DNA of 64,000 nt from Bacteroidales bacterium UBA3289. Its GTDB lineage: Bacteria > Bacteroidota > Bacteroidia > Bacteroidales > UBA932. This document shows positions 16,857 to 27,300 of this stretch, in pieces. A program made the translations under genes and the position numbers. The notes under the pieces are model-generated. The model had not been told where the DNA came from and ran no database searches. It saw only the letters and a program-made list of their open reading frames with translations. Where the stretch lies: assembly GCA_002361625.1 (NCBI GenBank), contig DETL01000002.1, positions 18,548 through 82,547 on the forward strand. Direction: 5' to 3'. Position 1 is the stretch's first letter. Each line of letters opens with the position of its first letter.

Positions 16857-17758
16857 TGACCGAGATGAAAAAGTTTGTCAATATACTCGCCGTCACCCTT
16901 TCCGTCGCCGTCGCCGCGTCCTGCAGCATGTTTGAGCTGGACAACTACGAGGGTCCCAACGCGAAGGTCTCCGGCAAGCTGGTGGACGCCGAAACCGGCG
17001 AACTCATCGGCGTGGAGGCCGCCTTCTCCCAGGAAATCGACTGGGCCAACGTGGACTGGGCGACCTGGACCTTCCCCATGATCACCGTTTCCAAGGGTTC
17101 CCTCGTCGTGAACGAACTGGGATGGAAGGACAAGGAAGGCAACGAAGTGTACGAGGACCAGCGCTGGTTCATCCGCTTTGACGGCCGTTACCGCAACGAC
17201 CTCATCTTCGCGGGCGACTACCGGGTCTTCTTCAAGGAGCTTCCCTGCTACGAGACCGACCAGGTCCTTTCCCTCAAGAAGGGCGAGAACCCGAACCAGG
17301 ACCTCAAGGCCCTGCCGTTCTGCCGCATCGTGGACCCCAGGATCTCCTATGACAAGGCCGAGAACAAGGTGAAGGCCACCTTCAAGGTGGAACTCACCGA
17401 CCCCACCAAGGCCAATGCCATCATGAACCTGAAGCTCTGCGGCAACGTCCAGCTGTTCGTGGGTGCAACCGTGTTCAACATGGTCTCCGCCGACGACGCC
17501 GGCGCCAAGAAGGACGGTTTCTCCTGGGGCACCATGACCTTCCCGGCCTGCCAGCCGGGCGAGGAGGTCACCCTTGAAATCAACGGCAACGATCCCAAGA
17601 ACGCCGACCTGTTCAAGTACAACCAGGTCCGCTACTTCCGGATCGCGGCCATGGCCAGCGGCAACGGTTACAACACCCAGCAGGCCTACAACTTCTCCCC
17701 GATTTACAAAGTCTCCGCCGACTTCTCCTCCATCGAGGAGTACAAGTGGAGCGAGTAA
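16856..17758 (+). CDS. DUF3823 lipoprotein of the SusC/SusD operon
   Basis: 300 residues, starting one base inside the SusD stop; a second Met at 16865 gives a cleaner lipoprotein signal (MKKFVNILAV..ASC). The DUF3823 pattern includes NYEGPNAKVSGKLVDAETGE and RWFIRFDGRYRNDLIFAGDY. These proteins accompany SusC/SusD and are predicted surface glycan-binding or complex-accessory lipoproteins; no enzymatic residues are evident. It is last in the operon, followed by a terminator at 17785. Confidence 0.85.
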   Translation: MTEMKKFVNILAVTLSVAVAASCSMFELDNYEGPNAKVSGKLVDAETGELIGVEAAFSQEIDWANVDWATWTFPMITVSKGSLVVNELGWKDKEGNEVYEDQRWFIRFDGRYRNDLIFAGDYRVFFKELPCYETDQVLSLKKGENPNQDLKALPFCRIVDPRISYDKAENKVKATFKVELTDPTKANAIMNLKLCGNVQLFVGATVFNMVSADDAGAKKDGFSWGTMTFPACQPGEEVTLEINGNDPKNADLFKYNQVRYFRIAAMASGNGYNTQQAYNFSPIYKVSADFSSIEEYKWSE

Positions 17759-17784
17759 GGGGCTGAAACCTGTACCTATGCATC

Positions 17785-17819
17785 GGGCCGGTCGCAGAAG
17801 CGGCTGGCCCCTTTTCTTT
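17785..17819 (+). terminator. Terminator after the SusC/SusD operon
   Basis: GGGCCGGTCGC (17785-17795) pairs with GCGGCTGGCCC (17800-17810) around a 4-base loop, followed by CTTTTCTTT. Confidence 0.8.
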
Positions 17820-17852
17820 CCGGAAGGAAATTCATAATACATAAAACCGGAA

Positions 17853-17874
17853 AGGTGCACCGCATGGTGCACCT
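17853..17874 (-). terminator. Hairpin, probable terminator of the minus-strand esterase/GH3 operon
   Basis: A perfect 9-bp inverted repeat (AGGTGCACC, loop GCAT, GGTGCACCT) lies 31 bases past the stop of the 17906-19180 gene. On the minus strand it is followed by TTTCCGGTTTT. Confidence 0.6.
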
Positions 17875-17905
17875 CTCTACGTTTATAATCCTAATTGTCA
17901 GACAG

Positions 17906-19180
17906 TTACATCTTCTTCACCAGCCAGTCCATCGGACTGCCCTCGGAATAGTCGTCCAGGAGAGGGACCCAGGAGAAGTGGGCCATCATCGGGGCGACAC
18001 CCCAGCGGACGAGGTCTTCGTCGCTGTAGATGAGCATCTTGTCATCCGCAGCGCCCAGGCGCCTGCGGGCCTCGGTGTAGGCATAGGTGCTGGCCACCTT
18101 GCAGGTGCGGTCCGTCTCGGCGTGGACGAAGTACATCGGGAGCTTCACGAAAGCGTCAATGTCCATCGGAGAGAGCACCATGTCCGTGCCGTTCCACCGA
18201 TAGACGCAGTCGCCGCGCCAGACCTTCTCCACGTCGTCGGCATACTGGCCGGGATATTTCTCCTCGACCTGGTGGATGGGGACGATCGGGTCCATGGAGC
18301 AGCAAGGGATGGCCGCCTTGAAGCGGTTCGCAAACTGCATCATGAAGCGCATCGTGCAGCCGCCGCCGCTGGAGGCGCCGGCGCAGAAGAGTCTGCCGCC
18401 ATCGACCTTTCCCTCGGCAATCAGCTGGTCGATGAAGGCCATCTGGAGGGCGTTGTTGCGGTCGATCAATTCAATCTTTTCAGGATACAGGGAGGCGCTG
18501 TAATGGTAGTTCGGATTGGCGAGCGCGAATACGAGCGTGGCACAGGGAACGCCCTCCGTGGGCAGGGAAACCAGGCAGCGGTTGGCCGTCGCCACCGTCA
18601 TCAGGTCCTTGTCATACTCGCCGCCGCCGATCTGCCACACGAGCAGAGGCGCGTTCGGGATGACCTTGCCGTCGGCATCCTTGGGCAGATGCAGCATGTA
18701 CTCCCGCGTCAGGCCGCCGAAGGTGAAGGACCCGGTCTCGCAGTCGTCCAGGACGGCGATATGCTCTCCGGTGACCTGCGCGGCGGAGACATTGAGGGCG
18801 GAGTCCGCAGCGCAGTGCAACTCCCAGGGAATGCGTTTGAACCAGCCTTCCGGCTTGCCTGCCTTGTGGAAAGGCTTGGCGTCGATGCGAAGGACGTTCT
18901 TATTCACGGACAGGACGATGCCGTCGTCGGCGTATTCGACCGGCGCCTGGCCGGTAGCCGCGTCGATGAAAGCAGCAGGAACATTGTTCACGAGGTCGAA
19001 ATCCTCCGCCTTCAATCCCTTCAGGGAACGGGGATTGGAAACGGTGATCTCAATGGCGTCCGCCTCCAGGCCGTAGTCGCCTACGACGGTGCACAGTTCG
19101 ACCTTCTCCACCTGGGCAGAAGGCCTGGGGCCGCACGCTGCGGCAAGCAGGGCGACCCCAAGGATCAGAGATTGACGCAT
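17906..19180 (-). CDS. Alpha/beta hydrolase lipoprotein (PHB-depolymerase/esterase-like)
   Basis: 424 residues with lipoprotein signal (MRQSLILGVALLAAAC). Residues about 30-160 form a beta-rich N-terminal region; the hydrolase domain follows, with a nucleophile motif LFCAGASSGGGC (Ser270, G-x-S-x-G), an Asp in HAETDRTCK and a late His in MMAHFSW. The pattern resembles secreted feruloyl or polyhydroxybutyrate-type esterases. It lies 8 bases downstream of a GH3 gene in the same operon, so deacylation of the same glycan is likely. Family assignment is general. Confidence 0.72.
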   Translation of the reverse strand: MRQSLILGVALLAAACGPRPSAQVEKVELCTVVGDYGLEADAIEITVSNPRSLKGLKAEDFDLVNNVPAAFIDAATGQAPVEYADDGIVLSVNKNVLRIDAKPFHKAGKPEGWFKRIPWELHCAADSALNVSAAQVTGEHIAVLDDCETGSFTFGGLTREYMLHLPKDADGKVIPNAPLLVWQIGGGEYDKDLMTVATANRCLVSLPTEGVPCATLVFALANPNYHYSASLYPEKIELIDRNNALQMAFIDQLIAEGKVDGGRLFCAGASSGGGCTMRFMMQFANRFKAAIPCCSMDPIVPIHQVEEKYPGQYADDVEKVWRGDCVYRWNGTDMVLSPMDIDAFVKLPMYFVHAETDRTCKVASTYAYTEARRRLGAADDKMLIYSDEDLVRWGVAPMMAHFSWVPLLDDYSEGSPMDWLVKKM

Positions 19181-19188
19181 GATGACGC

Positions 19189-21444
19189 TTAGATAATGAC
19201 TTCGGCCTGCTGGCGGATATCGTCAGAAGCGGCACCCAGAAGGAGGACGAGCTTGCCGTGCTCCAGGTCCCAAGCGTTCTTTTCCACGTTCCAGTAGCGG
19301 AGGTCCTTTACGGGGATTTCCAGGGTGACGGTCTTGGTTTCACCGGCGGCGAGGGTTACGCGTTCGAAAGCCTTGAGTTCCTTCACCGGCCATTCGACGG
19401 TCGCATCCGGACGGGAGACGTAGAGCTGGACCACCTCGTCGGCGGTCATGCCACCCTTATTGGAGAGGGTGAAGGTCACCTTCACGACATCCTTCTTCGC
19501 GGCGGCTTTCACGGCGCCGTACTCGAAATCGACATAGGAGAGGCCGTGACCGAATGCGAACATCGGTTTCACGTTCTTGGTATCGAACCAGCGGTAGCCC
19601 ACGAGGGAGCCTTCCGTGTATTTGGAAACGGGTTTCGGGAGGGAGTCGATGAGTTTCTGACGTTCTTCACGGGACATTTTCAGCACGTCGGGACGGTACA
19701 TCAGGGAGAACAGGTCCCCACCCGCGTTCGGATCCGGGAAATTGCCCAGGGCAAAGGCCGGAGAATCCTCAAGCTTGGCCGGGAAGGTGAACGGGAGCTT
19801 GCCGGACGGGGCGATGTCACCGAACAGGACCTCGGCGAGGGCGGTACCGCCTTCGGTACCGTTCCACCATGCCTGGACGATGGCCGGGGAGGCCGGTTCC
19901 AGGACGCGGAGGTCGGTGGGACCGCCGGAAACGAGAACGCTCACGAGGTTCGGGTTGGCTTCCCGAAGGGCGCAGACGACGGTTTCCTGACCGGTGGGCA
20001 GGAAGATATCCTTGCGGTCGGAGCCCTCCGTCTCGATGCTCTTGTTGGTGCCGCCGAAGAAGATGACCAGATCGGCATCCTTCGCCAGGGCGACAGCCTC
20101 GGCGAGGAGGGCGGGATCGGCCGGTTCGTCGATGGCGGCAGCTTCCAGCGGATTCGGCTCGGCCGGGGCGGGTCCCCAGCGACGGCCCGGGAAGTTCTTG
20201 TAACCGGGGGCATAGGTCACCTGGACATCGGCACCGGCACGCTTGCGGATACCTTCGAGCGGAGTCACCTCATAGAGAGCCTTCACGCCGGCACCCATGC
20301 CACCGCTCTGGGTCTTCAGGACGGCGTTCTGGCCGATGACGGCGATCTTCTTCACGCTCTTCGCGATCGGGAGCACACCGCCCTGGTTCTTGAGGAGGAC
20401 GATGGACTTCTCGGCGACCTGCTTGGCGATGTCCTGGCACTCCGGCTGGGAGGTCATCTTGGTGTTGGCGACATCGTCCGGGACGGCCTCGACGGCATAG
20501 CGGACGCGGAGGATCTGCTTGACCTTCTCGTTCACCAGGGCCTCGGTGAGGGCGCCCGTGGCGATGGAGTCGATGACCGGCTGGCCCAGGTAGTTGGAGC
20601 CCGTCATCTGGACATTCAGGCCATGGAGCATCGCGCCCATGGTGCTGTGGGTGCCGCCCCAGTCGGACACGGTGAAGCCCTTGAAGCCCCATTCGCCGCG
20701 GAGGATCTCGTTCAGCAGATGCTCGTTTTCAGAGCAGTAGTCACCGTTCACCTTGTTGTAGGCCGGCATCACGCTCATGGCGCCGCCCTCGACTATCGCA
20801 CTTTCGAAAGGTTTGAGGTAGATTTCCCGAAGGGTGCGCTCATCGATCTGGGCGTCCACGCTGCCACGGTTGGTCTCCTGGTTATTCACGGCGAAATGCT
20901 TGATACACACGGCAGTTCCCTTGTCCTGGACACCCTTGGTGTACTCCAGGGCCAGGGCGGCGGAGAGGATCGGATCCTCGCTCAGATACTCATAGGTGCG
21001 GCCGCCGACAGGCAGGCGCTGGATATTCACCGCCGGGCCCAGGATGACATCCTTGCCACGAAGGCGGGCCTCCGTGCCCATGCCGGTGCCGTACAGGTAG
21101 GCCATCTCCTTGGACCAGGTGGCCGCAAGGGCCGATCCGGTCGGAAAATAGGTGGCAGAGTCCAGCGTCCAGCCAGCAGACTGGAAACCGTTCGGGACGC
21201 CCTCCTCCCGGATGCCGAAGGGGCCGTCGGCATAGTGCATGTCGGCGATGCCCAGGCGCTCGACGCCGGCGGAAGACATGTTGGTCTTGGAGTGGAGCAT
21301 GTTCACCTTCTCTTCCAGGGTCATCTGGGCGATGACCTGGTCGATCTTCTTGTCATTGACGGTCAGCCGGTCCTGCGGAGATGGAGCCGTCGCGCACGCG
21401 GCCACGAGCAGGGCGGCCGGAACGAGAAGCAAATACTTTTTCAT
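19189..21444 (-). CDS. GH3 beta-glycosidase lipoprotein
   Basis: 751 residues with lipoprotein signal (MKKYLLLVPAALLVAAC). GH3 N-terminal TIM barrel: KVNMLHSKTNMS, MHYADGPFGIREEG, VCIKHFAVNNQE, and nucleophile region GFTVSDWGGTHS with Asp261. The C-terminal alpha/beta sandwich (SIVLLKNQGGVLPIAK, FFGGTNKSIETEGSDRKD) and fibronectin-III-like end (EVVQLYVSRPDATVEWPVKEL) are complete. Expected to trim beta-linked glucose, xylose or similar residues in the periplasm. It sits between two esterase genes (8- and 21-base gaps). Confidence 0.93.
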   Translation of the reverse strand: MKKYLLLVPAALLVAACATAPSPQDRLTVNDKKIDQVIAQMTLEEKVNMLHSKTNMSSAGVERLGIADMHYADGPFGIREEGVPNGFQSAGWTLDSATYFPTGSALAATWSKEMAYLYGTGMGTEARLRGKDVILGPAVNIQRLPVGGRTYEYLSEDPILSAALALEYTKGVQDKGTAVCIKHFAVNNQETNRGSVDAQIDERTLREIYLKPFESAIVEGGAMSVMPAYNKVNGDYCSENEHLLNEILRGEWGFKGFTVSDWGGTHSTMGAMLHGLNVQMTGSNYLGQPVIDSIATGALTEALVNEKVKQILRVRYAVEAVPDDVANTKMTSQPECQDIAKQVAEKSIVLLKNQGGVLPIAKSVKKIAVIGQNAVLKTQSGGMGAGVKALYEVTPLEGIRKRAGADVQVTYAPGYKNFPGRRWGPAPAEPNPLEAAAIDEPADPALLAEAVALAKDADLVIFFGGTNKSIETEGSDRKDIFLPTGQETVVCALREANPNLVSVLVSGGPTDLRVLEPASPAIVQAWWNGTEGGTALAEVLFGDIAPSGKLPFTFPAKLEDSPAFALGNFPDPNAGGDLFSLMYRPDVLKMSREERQKLIDSLPKPVSKYTEGSLVGYRWFDTKNVKPMFAFGHGLSYVDFEYGAVKAAAKKDVVKVTFTLSNKGGMTADEVVQLYVSRPDATVEWPVKELKAFERVTLAAGETKTVTLEIPVKDLRYWNVEKNAWDLEHGKLVLLLGAASDDIRQQAEVII

Positions 21445-21465
21445 ATCGATGTGTTGGTTATCAGG

Positions 21466-22689
21466 CTATTTGAAAAGGAGCGGAACGAACTCGGAGAGGT
21501 AGATCCGCCAATTGCGCCAGATATGGCCGCCGTCGGTCTCCATGTACTTGTACGGGTAGCCGGCCGCGTCAAGTTTGGCCCGGAAATCGTTGTTGGCCTG
21601 GATCAGGAAATCGGTCTTGCCGATGCCGATCCACAGAAGGGCGGGCTTTTTCGAGAAGTAGGTCGCCAACTTGCCGTCCACGTTCTCATAGATTTCCTTG
21701 TGGGCGGCCGTCTGCTCGGAACCGGTGCCGATGGCGGCGGAGAACATGCCGGAATAGTTGAACAGGTCCGGGTTGTTCAGCGTGATGTACAGCGTGTGGA
21801 ATCCGCCCATGGACAGGCCGCAGATGGCCCGGGACTGCTTCTTCGCGATGGTCCGGTAGTGACTGTCGATGAATTTCACCACCTCCGGGAACGAAGTCTC
21901 GAAGGTGCCCTCCATCGTCTGGGGCAGACTCATCGTCGGACGGGTGTAACCGGTGGAATTCTCCAGCGGAGCGGCTTCCTGGGAGATGTTGCCGTTGGTG
22001 AAGACGACGATCATGGGCTTCGCCTCGCCGCGGGCGATCAGGTTGTCGAGGATCTGCGTAGCGCGGCCCTGGGTCACCCAGGCATCCTCGTCGCCGCCGA
22101 TACCGTGCAGCACGTACAGGACGGGATACTTGGCCTTGGGATTGTTCTCATAGCCGGCCGGGGTGTAGACCGTCAGGCGGCGGTCGAAGCCGGCCGTGGC
22201 GGAAGGATACCAGATCTTGGTCACAGAGCCGTGCGGGACGCGGTGGATGGCATACAGGTCGCTCCGGGCACCGGCCTCGGGAACGAGGAGGACGCTCGTG
22301 AGGGAGGCGACATCCCGGTTCACGAACACGTTGTTCGGGTCGATGACGGTGTTTCCGTCCACCCGGAACGTGTAGTTGTAGAGTTCAGGAGCCACCTTGA
22401 ACGGAGTGGTGTATTCCCACACGCCGTTCTGTCCTTCCTTCAGGACGCCCACGCCAGGGAGATCGACAGTCATCTTGTTTCCGCCGAAATCCACCTCCTG
22501 CTTCACGGTGGGCAGGAAATCGCCGGTCACCTCCACCTTCACAGCCTTGGGAGCCTGGTAACGGAAGGTGACGGTACCATCGGCATTGATGACGGGAGAT
22601 TCCACCTGGGGACCTCCCCAAAGGGCCTGCTGCGCAAAGGCGGAAACGCCCAGGAGCAGACCGGTCGCAAGAACAACTAATTTTTTCAT
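21466..22689 (-). CDS. CE1-like esterase with N-terminal E-set domain
   Basis: 407 residues from ATG at 22689, giving a signal peptide (MKKLVVLATGLLLGVSAFAQ). E-set/CBM48 region about residues 40-130 (VKVEVTGDFLPTVKQ, LYNYTFRVDGNTVIDP); the esterase domain has PVLYVLHGIGGDEDAW, AICGLSMGGFH with Ser293, and His in TDGGHIWRNWR. It is the third paralogue of this architecture in the locus. First gene of the three-gene minus-strand operon, with its own -7 box 22 bases upstream. Confidence 0.86.
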   Translation of the reverse strand: MKKLVVLATGLLLGVSAFAQQALWGGPQVESPVINADGTVTFRYQAPKAVKVEVTGDFLPTVKQEVDFGGNKMTVDLPGVGVLKEGQNGVWEYTTPFKVAPELYNYTFRVDGNTVIDPNNVFVNRDVASLTSVLLVPEAGARSDLYAIHRVPHGSVTKIWYPSATAGFDRRLTVYTPAGYENNPKAKYPVLYVLHGIGGDEDAWVTQGRATQILDNLIARGEAKPMIVVFTNGNISQEAAPLENSTGYTRPTMSLPQTMEGTFETSFPEVVKFIDSHYRTIAKKQSRAICGLSMGGFHTLYITLNNPDLFNYSGMFSAAIGTGSEQTAAHKEIYENVDGKLATYFSKKPALLWIGIGKTDFLIQANNDFRAKLDAAGYPYKYMETDGGHIWRNWRIYLSEFVPLLFK

Positions 22690-22710
22690 ACCAAATGGGT
22701 TATCTTTATA

Positions 22711-22718
22711 CAAATATA
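22711..22718 (-). promoter_or_regulatory. -7 box for the esterase-GH3-hydrolase operon
   Basis: TATATTTG on the minus strand in the 35-base gap between two minus-strand genes. It suggests the 22689-17906 operon can be transcribed separately from the gene upstream. Confidence 0.5.
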
Positions 22719-22724
22719 TGCTTT

Positions 22725-24182
22725 TTATTTCAGTTTCGAGTCCATGTCCAGCACCAGGATGCGCGGCCAGGGTTCCCACTCGGGCATGCCCGCCGCCTCG
22801 GGTTTTCCGGTCCGGGCGAAGCTCGTCCACAGGCGGCTGATCCGGTGCCCCAGTTCCACGGCATCCTCTCCCCCGCCCGTGAAAGTCCGGTGCAGGAGCA
22901 CATTGTCAAAGACGAACGGGATCTCCAGGCAATGGGTGCTGCCCAGGGCACCGTCCAGGACGGGAGACTGCCAGACGAACTGATAGCAATACACCGGAGC
23001 GCAGCCGGCGCCCGTCCGGTCCGCGGCCTGCTTCCCGGCCAGCGGCTTGAAGATCGGATCCTCGCGGTCGCGCGTAAACTCATGATAGGTCGTGCCGATG
23101 ATCGTAGGAATGTCCTTCGACAGGGCCAGGGCTTCGGGAGTACCGGGCTGGGCCGGAATAATCTCTCCGTCCACGACCGGGACCTGGCCGAAGAGGAGGG
23201 CGTTCAGGAAGTTCTCCGGCATCGCGCCGTCCTCCCGGGCTTCTTCGGACACTGTTTTAAGCGCTTGGTCATACGCCTGCAACAACGTCTCATAAGGGAC
23301 ATCGGCGATATCGTCGATCCGGGATGGATTCAGGCCCAGGTTCGCGACCGTCGCCGCCCCCACGCGGCGGGAGTACTTCGGGGCCATCAGCTCCGTGATG
23401 GAACCGCTTTCCACGATCGCTTTTCCGAACAGCCCCTTTGCAGAGGGCATGGCCATCAGGGTGCAGACCTTGCCGCCACCGCCGCTTTGGCCGAAGATGG
23501 TGACATTGGCGGGGTCGCCGCCGAAATTCGAAATATTGTCCCGGACCCATTCGAGGGCCTTCACGATGTCCATCATCCCGAGGTTGCCGCTATGGGCATA
23601 CTTGGCGCCGTAAGCGGAAAGGTCCAGGAATCCCAGGACATTGAGCCGATGGTTCAGGGTCACGACCACGACCCCGTGGTCCCGGGCGAGGTTCGTTCCG
23701 TCGTAGGAAATGAGTTCCTGGCCGGAGCCGGCGCGGAAACCGCCGCCGTGGAGCCACACCATCACGGGGCGCTTCCCGCCGTCGTTGATTCCGCCGGTCC
23801 AGACATTCACCCGGAGGCAGTCCTCGTCGGGGAAACCGTCGTCCCAGTGCATGGAGAAGGCCTGGGCGTCGGAATACCAGCCGGTCCGCTTGTCCTGCGG
23901 ACAGGTGGGCCCATAGGCCCGGCTGGAGCGGACTTCCGTCCAGGGCTCGGGATCCACGGCCGGCTGGAAACGCTCCGCCCGGGCATAAGGGATGCCCTTG
24001 TAGATGTACACGCCGTTATCGATGTAGCCCGCCACGGGGCCGGACGCCGTCCGCACGGTCGTCGCTTTGGTGGAGGTCTCGAGGCTTCCGAAACAGTCGG
24101 CGGCAGGCCTGCGGGCAGGCTGGCCGCAAGTCCCCAGGACAAGCAGGGAAATGAGAAGGGAAAGGACGGGTTTCAGTGTCAT
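22725..24182 (-). CDS. Type-B carboxylesterase
   Basis: 485 residues with a short lipoprotein-like signal (MTLKPVLSLLISLLVLGTC). Motifs: YIYKGIPYARAERFQP, DEDCLRVNVW, VWLHGGGFRAGSGQ, and nucleophile TIFGQSGGGGKV with Ser233; the catalytic His is probably in LGSTHCLEIPFVF. Full-length for the family. Likely an acyl esterase on the locus glycan, paralogous to 7724-9082. Divergent from the hybrid regulator gene, sharing a 166-base intergenic region containing candidate operators. Confidence 0.88.
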   Translation of the reverse strand: MTLKPVLSLLISLLVLGTCGQPARRPAADCFGSLETSTKATTVRTASGPVAGYIDNGVYIYKGIPYARAERFQPAVDPEPWTEVRSSRAYGPTCPQDKRTGWYSDAQAFSMHWDDGFPDEDCLRVNVWTGGINDGGKRPVMVWLHGGGFRAGSGQELISYDGTNLARDHGVVVVTLNHRLNVLGFLDLSAYGAKYAHSGNLGMMDIVKALEWVRDNISNFGGDPANVTIFGQSGGGGKVCTLMAMPSAKGLFGKAIVESGSITELMAPKYSRRVGAATVANLGLNPSRIDDIADVPYETLLQAYDQALKTVSEEAREDGAMPENFLNALLFGQVPVVDGEIIPAQPGTPEALALSKDIPTIIGTTYHEFTRDREDPIFKPLAGKQAADRTGAGCAPVYCYQFVWQSPVLDGALGSTHCLEIPFVFDNVLLHRTFTGGGEDAVELGHRISRLWTSFARTGKPEAAGMPEWEPWPRILVLDMDSKLK

Positions 24183-24204
24183 GTATCAGCCGGTTTATCT
24201 GATA

Positions 24205-24212
24205 CAAAGGTC
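24205..24212 (-). promoter_or_regulatory. -7 box for the 24182 carboxylesterase
   Basis: GACCTTTG on the minus strand, one base off TAnnTTTG, 22 bases before the start codon. Confidence 0.4.
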
Positions 24213-24282
24213 CGCTTTTTCTCCCACAATTCTTTTGCCTCCCTGACATTTGTTTGCTTCCCTGTCCCGGCCGCCCCGTCCC

Positions 24283-24312
24283 TTGTTCAAATATGTTCGG
24301 ATTTGTTCAAAA
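24283..24312 (-). promoter_or_regulatory. Three phased TTGAACA units between the divergent regulator and esterase
   Basis: Three consecutive 10-bp units (TTGTTCAAAT, ATGTTCGGAT, TTGTTCAAAA on the plus strand) place the conserved TGTTC on one helix face. On the minus strand they read TTTGAACAA, the same orientation relative to the carboxylesterase as the motif at 9117, 10288 and 30973 has to its genes. The array abuts the putative -7 box (TAACTTTA, 24318-24325) of the regulator, so autoregulation is possible. Confidence 0.6.
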
Positions 24313-24348
24313 ATGCGTAACTTTACCGGCGCTAACCCGAATCGACCC

Positions 24349-27300
24349 ATGAAATACGGTCCTATCCTGCCCCTGCTCATCATGCTGGCTGCCTGCACAG
24401 CCAACCCGGATACGTCGGTGACACCATCCGGCGGCGAAACCGTCGTCGCTGACCGGCTATCGAACCAGAAAGTGAATGCCTTCGCCGAAGACGCCGACGG
24501 ACATATCTGGATTGCGACCGGCCGGGGACTCAATCAGTTCAGCGTCCACGAATACCACCAGTACTTTGCTACGGACGATACGCTGGGCCTTCCCGACAAC
24601 CAGGTGAACGCCGTCTTCCTGGACAAGAAGGGAACACTCTGGGCCGGGACGGATGACGGTGTCGCTTTCCGGAAGGAAGACGGCCGCTTCCACAGGGTGG
24701 ACATCCTGGGCGACCGTCGGAATGTCAACCGGTTCTGGGAAACCGCCGATGGCCGGATCCTCATGAGCAACTCCTCCGCCCTGTACCTCTATGAAGGCGA
24801 CGCCGGACATTTCCGGCCCGTCATCCGCGACCTGGGCGCCTTCAGTTTCCCCTACTCCGTCCTGGAGGGAAGCCTGCTCTGGATCGTATCGGACGGCGGC
24901 TCGATGCTGAAGTGCTACGACACGGGCGACTTCACGCTCTCCGCATCCTACCAGACCCCCCATACCGTCTATCACATCATCAATGCCGGCAATGGGGAAT
25001 TCTGGATGTCCGGCATGGGCCGCCTGAGCATCTTTGACGCCCGTTCCCGTACCTGGAAGGAACTGCCGGAAGCCATCCGGAAGGAACCGAGGCTGATGCA
25101 GGGCGACATCGACATCCTGTATCCCGTGGACAGCCAGACCATCCTGATGAATGTTATCGGGAAGGGCATGTTCTGCTATTTCAAGTCCTCAGGGACGATC
25201 CTGCACCAGAGCGACGCCGGATTCCCTTTCGACGTACCTGACTCGGAGATCCGGACCCTCTTCCAGGACAGCCGGCAGAACCTGTGGTTCGGGACGACGG
25301 ACCAGGGATATACGGTCTCGTACCGCTACAAGGACCAGTTGGGCAGCAACAAGTTCCTGACATCGGCCTTCTCCCGGAAGACCGTGACATCCCTTTGTCA
25401 GGACCGGGACAACCGGCTTTGGATCACCACCTTGCGGGACGGCCTATGGGTCTATGACATCCCCGGAAAGACGCTGCGCCCCGTGGATGTTTCGTATCTT
25501 TTCTCGAACACCGGCGTGGGATACATCCGCTGTTCCAAGGTCTTCTGCGACTCGGAGGGCGACCTGTGGCTGCTGTTCACGGACAAGTACCAGGTATTCC
25601 GCACCCGGTTCGACGGGAAACGGTTCCAGGTGCTGGGAACGGCGATAATCATGAACCCGCTGGCCATCGCCGAGGACGAACGCGGAAGCATCTGGATCGG
25701 CGGAGCGGGGACACACCTGCTCCGCTACGACAAGGCCGGTCCCGCCGTCACGCCCGTCCCCCTGTCGAATCCGCCCGTATGGACCGTCGTCGAGGACCTC
25801 GTTGCCTCGGCGGCCGGACGCATTGTCGTCGCCACGTCCGGACAGCCCCTCCTGAACCTGAATACCAATACGGACGAAGTGGAGCCCCTTCCCCTCCGCG
25901 AAGGTGAACAGAAGGCCATCGTACGCCGCTCCGTCCTGATAACGACCTCCCTGCTCAAGGACAGCGCCGGTGACCTGTGGGCCGGGACCGTCGCCAACGG
26001 ACTCCTCCGGCACGACCACAAGACCGGTGCCACGGTTTCCGTGAACGGTGTCCCGTGCCCGGACATCTGCTCCGTCGAGGAGGACCGTCAGGGCAACATC
26101 TGGGTGTCCACGATGAACGGGCTCGGGAAGTACGACCGGACCACCGGACGGTTCATCAACTACTTCGAGGAAGACGGCATCGGCGGCAATCAGTTCTCCG
26201 ACCGGGCCTCCTGCGTGCTTCCGGACGGGACGCTGGTGTTCGGCGGAACGCACGGACTCACCTGGTTCAACCCGCTGGACGTCCCACAGAAACGGCAGGT
26301 CCCCCTGGTGTTCGAGGACCTGAAGATCCACAATGCGCTGGTAGCCCCGGGTGAAGGACAGCCCATCGACCGGGAGCTTCGGACATCTCCGGACATTCTC
26401 ATCCGCAGCGACCAGAACGCCTTCAGCATCTCCTTTGCCGCCCTGGATTACAGCGAGCATGAACGGACGCATTACTACTACATGATGGAGGGTTTCGACC
26501 GCGACTGGGTCGATGCCGGGAACAACCACGAGGCATACTATGCGAACCTTCCCGCCGGCAAATACCGGTTCCACGTGCGGATCACGAACAACAACCAGAG
26601 CATCGTAGAGACGGAGAAAGCGCTGAACGTCAAGGTTCTGCCGCCGTGGTACGGTACCTGGTGGGCCCGGCTGCTGTTCTGCCTCGCCGGACTGGGGGTC
26701 CTCACCCTGGTGTGGCTCCTGTACCGACGCATCCGCCGGGTCCGCAAGCAGGCCGCCGCCCATATCCGGGAAGAACGCCGCGAACGGGAAAGGGCCGAGC
26801 AGGAGAAAGCCCAGGAGCAGCGCCTGAACAAGATCCAGATGAACTACTTCGCCAATGTAGCCCACGAATTCCGCACTCCGCTCACGATGATTGCAGGACC
26901 CGTCTCCCAACTGGCAGAATCCGAAAAGGTGCAAGGCCAGGAGCGCCAGCTGGTGAATATCATCCAGCGCAGCTCCACCTGGATGCTTTCGCTGGTGAAC
27001 CAACTGCTGGACTTCAACCGGATCGGCGACAAGAAACTGCAGCTGAAGGTCGCAAAAGGCGACATCATCACCCCGCTCAGGGGGATCGCGGACCTGTTCC
27101 GGTTCGACGCCGCCTCCAAAGGAATCGAGCTGGACACCTTCGGTCTGGAGGATTCCTTCCCGATGTGGGCCGATGCCGACAAGGTCCAGAAAGTAGTGAT
27201 GAACCTTCTCTCCAACGCGATGAAATTCACCCCTACCGGCGGACGGGTGACGCTGGGATTCGACGTGATCCCTCGGGAAGAAGCCGCGGCTGCCTTCCCC

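Noticed and set aside
19258..22680. 1140-residue plus-strand frame over GH3 and esterase genes
   Set aside because: Shadow of real minus-strand genes; spans three of them across their boundaries.
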